NCBI GenBank assembly: GCA_021372495.1
Contig: JAJFUF010000040.1
Coordinates: forward strand, 124,001-188,000
DNA length: 64,000 bases
Direction: 5' to 3'
Source of the DNA: Lysobacteraceae bacterium
Lineage (GTDB): Bacteria > Pseudomonadota > Gammaproteobacteria > Xanthomonadales > Rhodanobacteraceae
In this document: piece by piece, positions 63,699 to 64,000 of the stretch
Numbering within the stretch: position 1 is the stretch's first letter
How the letters are laid out: every line of letters begins with the position of its first letter
The notes under the pieces: model-generated
What the model saw: only the letters and a program-made list of their open reading frames with translations
Databases searched by the model: none
What the model was told of the DNA's origin: nothing
Translations under genes and position numbers: made by a program

Positions 63699-64000
63699 AT
63701 GGCACAACCGCGCGTCATCAAGAAGTATCCCAACCGGCGGCTGTACGACACCGAGATCTCCAGCTACATCACGCTGGAGGAGGTGCGGCAGTTGGTGCTG
63801 GACGGCGAGGAATTCGAGGTGCGCGATGCCAAGACCGGCGAGGAGCTGACGCGCTCGGTGCTGCTGCAGATCATCGCCGAGCACGAGGAGCGCGGCCAGC
63901 CGATGTTCTCCACCCGGCTGCTGTCGCAGATCATCCGCTTCTACGGCGATTCGCTGCAGGGCTTCATGGGCCCGTACCTGGAGAAGAGCCTGCAGGTGTT
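63699..64000 (+). CDS. phaR: polyhydroxyalkanoate synthesis regulator PhaR (partial, 3' end outside window)
   Basis: PhaR is a repressor that binds both DNA and PHB granules and controls phasin genes. The first 100 residues are present: MAQPRVIKKYPNRRLYDTEIS and SYITLEEVRQLVLDGEEFEV make up the PHB/PHA accumulation regulator DNA-binding domain. GEELTRSVLLQIIAEHEERGQPMFST then starts the PHB-binding part. The frame is open to the window edge. It follows phbB after 198 bases. Confidence 0.93.
   Translation, partial: MAQPRVIKKYPNRRLYDTEISSYITLEEVRQLVLDGEEFEVRDAKTGEELTRSVLLQIIAEHEERGQPMFSTRLLSQIIRFYGDSLQGFMGPYLEKSLQV

Overview
The window is chromosomal core DNA of a very GC-rich gammaproteobacterium. 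Gene content and order point to the Xanthomonadales (Lysobacterales). Examples are pabB-fabF-acpP-fabG-fabD-fabH-rpmF-yceD, tig-clpP-clpX-lon-hupB-tRNA-Val-tRNA-Asp-ppiD, and mutS/cinA-recA-recX-alaS-csrA-tRNA-Ser. The exact genus cannot be read from the sequence alone. I see no prophage, plasmid, integrase, transposase, CRISPR array or defence island.

Layout. 1-7.5 kb (minus): a LmbE-type deacetylase cut by the window edge, a frameshifted membrane glycosyltransferase, then holB, tmk, mltG, pabC and pabB joined by 4-base overlaps. 7.5-13.2 kb (minus): the type II fatty-acid cluster fabF, acpP, fabG, fabD, fabH with rpmF and yceD. 13.2-19 kb (plus): a small membrane protein, maf, a MoxR/DUF58/transglutaminase operon and a Slp-type lipoprotein. 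19-22 kb (minus): a HIT protein, recR, ybaB, dnaX. 22-22.5 kb (plus): tRNA-Ser(GGA) and 4.5S RNA, next to a partial tRNA copy. 22.8-27.7 kb: moaE, moaD, moaC, moaA, a metallo-beta-lactamase-fold gene and kdkA (minus), divergent from a heptosyltransferase. 27.8-35.7 kb: a DUF6165 gene, a DEAD-box helicase, tRNA-Ser(CGA), a PP2C phosphatase, dnaQ, rnhA and a methyltransferase (minus), divergent from gloB-mltD, then fabI. 35.7-45.7 kb (minus): ppiD, two tRNAs, hupB, lon, clpX, clpP, tig, six tRNAs and tRNA-Ser(GCT). 45.8-51.6 kb (minus): csrA, alaS, recX, recA, cinA. 51.7-56.8 kb (plus): mutS, then katG behind an OxyR-like site. 56.8-64 kb: an outer-membrane barrel with one heme motif, hslR, htpG and htpX (minus), then gluQ, an acetoacetyl-CoA reductase and the start of phaR (plus).

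The genes serve lipid and envelope building, DNA replication and repair, protein quality control, oxidative stress and PHB metabolism. The most unusual signal is not one system. It is a set of repeat-like or foreign-looking sequences read in frame inside essential genes: pabB, the N-terminus of fabD, alaS (about 80 extra residues of lower-GC DNA with possible terminal inverted repeats) and mutS. Other points worth checking are a fabH that seems to need a CTG start, a duplicated tRNA-Ser 5' end followed by a long hairpin, an apparently leaderless yceD-rpmF-fab transcript, and the OxyR-like operator before katG.
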